9,538 nucleotides of DNA. It comes from an uncultured Gammaproteobacteria bacterium (GTDB taxonomy: Bacteria; Pseudomonadota; Gammaproteobacteria; Pseudomonadales; DT-91). Of this stretch, positions 7,812 to 9,538 are shown piece by piece. Below the pieces are notes generated by a model. The model worked only from the letters and a program-made list of their open reading frames with translations, was not told where the DNA came from and did not search any database. Position 1 is the first letter of the stretch. Each line of letters opens with the position of its first letter. The position numbers and the translations under genes are program-made. Location of the stretch: NCBI GenBank assembly GCA_929200485.1, contig CAKMZU010000065.1:1-9538 (forward strand). Direction: 5' to 3'.

Positions 7812-8328
7812 GGTTTATTCCTTTGGAGTAAAGATAAAATATTTAATAACGCACAAATCACAGGAAAAAATCAAGTAACGAATCTATAGACAGACTTATC
7901 GGCTTTTAGTTTTAACATATACTGAAATTCTCGTTGAACCATTTTTAGCTATATCGCTCATAAACTAGCGAAGCATAGTTTTCTTATTTTCAATGAAGTT
8001 TTATATACCCTTTAGCCTTTTACTATTAATCAACTCGTATACAAGTCTGACAATTTTTGAATTTCAGAACGAATTTAACGCATTAAATGACAAGGAACAT
8101 GCTAACATCTAGATCATTGCGATATTTCCCCTACCCTCATATGAAAAACCTATGGAGTTTCTAATGTTAGCCCTAACCTTCATACACAAGTCTGGATTTG
8201 AAATTAAATGACTTAATCCATTAATATTGATTGATAGCCAAGCGTAATCAAGATGAAAAATAATGACGCACAGGGATACTGAAAAGATTACTTCAGATGA
8301 CTCCGCTATGTATTTGTAAAAGCTCTCT
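7812..8328. other. long AT-rich gap without an established gene
   Basis: The right end of this 517-base stretch lies downstream of the DJ-1/PfpI gene; the left end must hold the promoter of the NTF2-like gene. No promoter is clear enough to call. A 39-codon plus-strand ORF at 7993-8112 is listed separately as a weak candidate. The sequence just after the DJ-1/PfpI stop has no convincing intrinsic terminator. Confidence 0.5.
7993..8112 (+). CDS. possible 39-residue peptide with a signal-like leader (weak candidate)
   Basis: An ATG-to-TAG frame encodes a peptide that begins MKFYIPFSLLLLINSY and continues into a polar, slightly acidic tail ending HANI. The leader has a Lys at position 2 and a compact hydrophobic core, as in small exported or membrane peptides. 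There is no Shine-Dalgarno sequence upstream of the ATG and no known family, so chance in AT-rich DNA is the leading alternative. It sits alone in the 517-base gap, opposite in direction to both neighbouring genes. Confidence 0.2.
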   Translation: MKFYIPFSLLLLINSYTSLTIFEFQNEFNALNDKEHANI

Positions 8329-9018
8329 CTAGAGTCTACTCAAAAGCCTTCTTGCAACCTCTTCAGATGACGCCGGGTTTTGCCCCGTTATCAGCAGCCC
8401 ATCTTCCAGTACATAGGGAGTCCAGTCATCAGCGCTGGCATACAGGCCACCTTTCGCAACCAGCTCATCTTCCAGCAGGAATGGTACAATTGTTGTCAAC
8501 CCAACTGCCGCTTCTTCACTATTACTGAAACCTGTGACCTTTCTATTAGCAACAAGGCTCTGACTGTCAGTAGTCTTAGCATTCAACAATACCGCAGGCG
8601 CATGGCAGACTGCAGCTACGGGCTTGTTGCTAGCAATAAAACCTTCAATCATGGCAATAGAGTCACTATCTTTCACTAAATCCCATAATGGTCCATGGCC
8701 ACCTGGGTAAAAGACCGCATCAAAATCCTTAAAATGAACATCACCAAGTTTAAACGTATTAGCTAATTTATGCTGAAGTTCTGTATCCTTATTAAATCGA
8801 CCCGTAGCCTCTGTTTGAAAATCGGGTAGCTCACTCTTAGGATCAATCGGAGGCTGGCCACCCATAGGGGAAGCGAGGGTTATTGAAACGCCAGCATCAG
8901 CCAACACATAATAAGGTGAAGCAAACTCTTCAATCCAGAACCCGGTTTTCTCTCCGCTATTCCCAAGCTTGCCGTGGGAGGTCAACACAAAAAGAACGTT
9001 TTTCGCCATATCACTCAT
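8329..9018 (-). CDS. DJ-1/PfpI family protein, Hsp31-like (probable glyoxalase III or protein-repair enzyme)
   Basis: A 229-residue member of the class I glutamine amidotransferase-like (DJ-1/PfpI) superfamily. The nucleophile elbow AAVCHAPAVL puts Cys138 next to His139, and Glu30 in TGFWIEEFASPYY is the usual partner of the cysteine. As I remember yeast Hsp31, its key residues carry the same numbers (Glu30, Cys138, His139). YPGGHGPLWDL (104-114) and VTGFSNSEE (161-169) are further signature segments. Characterised relatives turn methylglyoxal into lactate without cofactor and/or act as chaperones or deglycases. Cytoplasmic action is expected because there is no leader. The start is secure: AAAGGTGA lies just upstream and an in-frame TAG stands two codons before the ATG. 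It follows the CurA-like gene by 49 bases and is probably in the same operon. Confidence 0.92.
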   Translation of the reverse strand: MSDMAKNVLFVLTSHGKLGNSGEKTGFWIEEFASPYYVLADAGVSITLASPMGGQPPIDPKSELPDFQTEATGRFNKDTELQHKLANTFKLGDVHFKDFDAVFYPGGHGPLWDLVKDSDSIAMIEGFIASNKPVAAVCHAPAVLLNAKTTDSQSLVANRKVTGFSNSEEAAVGLTTIVPFLLEDELVAKGGLYASADDWTPYVLEDGLLITGQNPASSEEVARRLLSRL

Positions 9019-9067
9019 CGTCTATCACCTTTGCGCGTTGAAAGCAGAATCTCTCCTTCTCTGGCCT

Positions 9068-9538
9068 TCAAGCCAGTTTTACCAGCATCTTGCCCGTGTT
9101 CTTACCTTCAAATAAACCAACAAAAGCCTCAGGCGCTGATTCAATGCCTTCATAGACAGTTTCTCGGTAGCTGACTTTACCTTCTTGAATCCACTGCCCC
9201 ATTTTTTGAACAAAAGCCGGGTATTCATCCCAATGCTCAAACACAATAAAGCCTTGAATTTTGAGCTTCTTGATAATTATCTGTGCCAAATTTGTAGGGC
9301 CGGGTTGAGGCGTTGTGTCGTTATACTGGTCAATCATTCCACAAACAGCGATTCGACCATGGTCGTTCATGACATTGAGCGCCGCTTCAAGATGCGCACC
9401 ACCGACATTTTCATAATAAACATCTATACCATTTGGGCAGGCTGCAGCTAAATCTGCTGTCAGATTTTTGCTGGTTTTGTAATGAATGACGCCATCAACA
9501 CCCAATTCATTTTTCAGATATTCCGCTTTATCTTCAGA
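9068..9538 (-). CDS. NADPH-dependent reductase of the CurA/MDR type, C-terminal part only
   Basis: 156 residues plus stop are visible, and the frame is open to the window edge, so the start and roughly the first half lie outside. The segment GIDVYYENVGG is the signature of the zinc-free medium-chain reductases related to E. coli CurA (YncB), leukotriene B4 dehydrogenases and plant alkenal reductases. HGRIAVCGMIDQYN, the FEHWDEYP stretch and the closing FEGKNTGKMLVKLA also fit. These enzymes reduce the double bond of alpha,beta-unsaturated ketones and aldehydes with NADPH. The nucleotide-binding glycine motif and substrate-entry residues are outside the window. Full members are about 340 residues, so the fragment is a little under half. 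It lies 49 bases upstream of the DJ-1/PfpI gene on the same strand, and the pair suggests detoxification of reactive carbonyls. Confidence 0.92.
   Translation of the reverse strand, partial: SEDKAEYLKNELGVDGVIHYKTSKNLTADLAAACPNGIDVYYENVGGAHLEAALNVMNDHGRIAVCGMIDQYNDTTPQPGPTNLAQIIIKKLKIQGFIVFEHWDEYPAFVQKMGQWIQEGKVSYRETVYEGIESAPEAFVGLFEGKNTGKMLVKLA

Noticed and set aside
8164..8211. 15-codon ORF (MLALTFIHKSGFEIK) with GGAG six bases upstream
   Set aside because: Too short to support without conservation or expression data, despite acceptable spacing.
8291..8375. Direct repeat CTTCAGATGACNCCG just outside and just inside the 3' end of the DJ-1/PfpI gene
   Set aside because: Similarity stops at about 15 bases and does not extend into a duplicated gene end; probably coincidence.
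8380..9451. Plus-strand frames opposite the DJ-1/PfpI and reductase genes
   Set aside because: They are antisense shadows of two well-recognised enzymes.

Overview
The window looks like chromosomal DNA from a moderately AT-rich Gram-negative bacterium, most likely a gammaproteobacterium. The pointers are Shine-Dalgarno leaders, Sec-type leaders, an RHS protein, and housekeeping stress enzymes of proteobacterial type. The N-terminal part of the RHS protein reminded me of Legionella-type RHS proteins, but that is memory and not a search result. I cannot name the species. No tRNA, rRNA, CRISPR array, transposase or integrase was seen.

Left part (1-1129): the first 160 bases hold no gene I can assign. 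They end in a strong symmetrical terminator (163-191). Next comes a nested palindromic repeat element (345-498), whose right arm forms the 3' end of a small minus-strand gene for an exported protein (464-754). A 375-base AT-rich divergent intergenic region follows and carries an imperfect 16-bp inverted repeat.

Centre (1130-7346): a 1620-residue exported RHS/YD-repeat protein dominates. It has a cysteine-rich leader, a long YD-repeat shell, a recognisable RHS-associated core ending in a DPHGL motif, and then about 264 residues of hydrophobic plus unrecognised C-terminal sequence in the place where polymorphic toxins carry their variable effector. Downstream on the same strand, 274 bases away, is a 359-residue exported protein of unknown family (6267-7346). 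The two may be functionally linked; its location makes it a candidate partner, but nothing in its sequence proves a role.

Right part (7347-9538): everything is on the minus strand and looks like ordinary metabolism or stress defence. There is an NTF2/SnoaL-like protein (7419-7811), converging on the 359-residue gene with a hairpin between them. After a 517-base gap come a DJ-1/PfpI (Hsp31-like) protein (8329-9018) and the C-terminal part of a CurA-type NADPH-dependent reductase (9068 to the window edge). The last two are 49 bases apart and probably co-transcribed. Both families act on reactive carbonyls, so an aldehyde/enone stress operon is a reasonable inference.

The most interesting material is the RHS C-terminal region with its exported orphan neighbour, and the nested palindrome that forms the end of the small exported gene.
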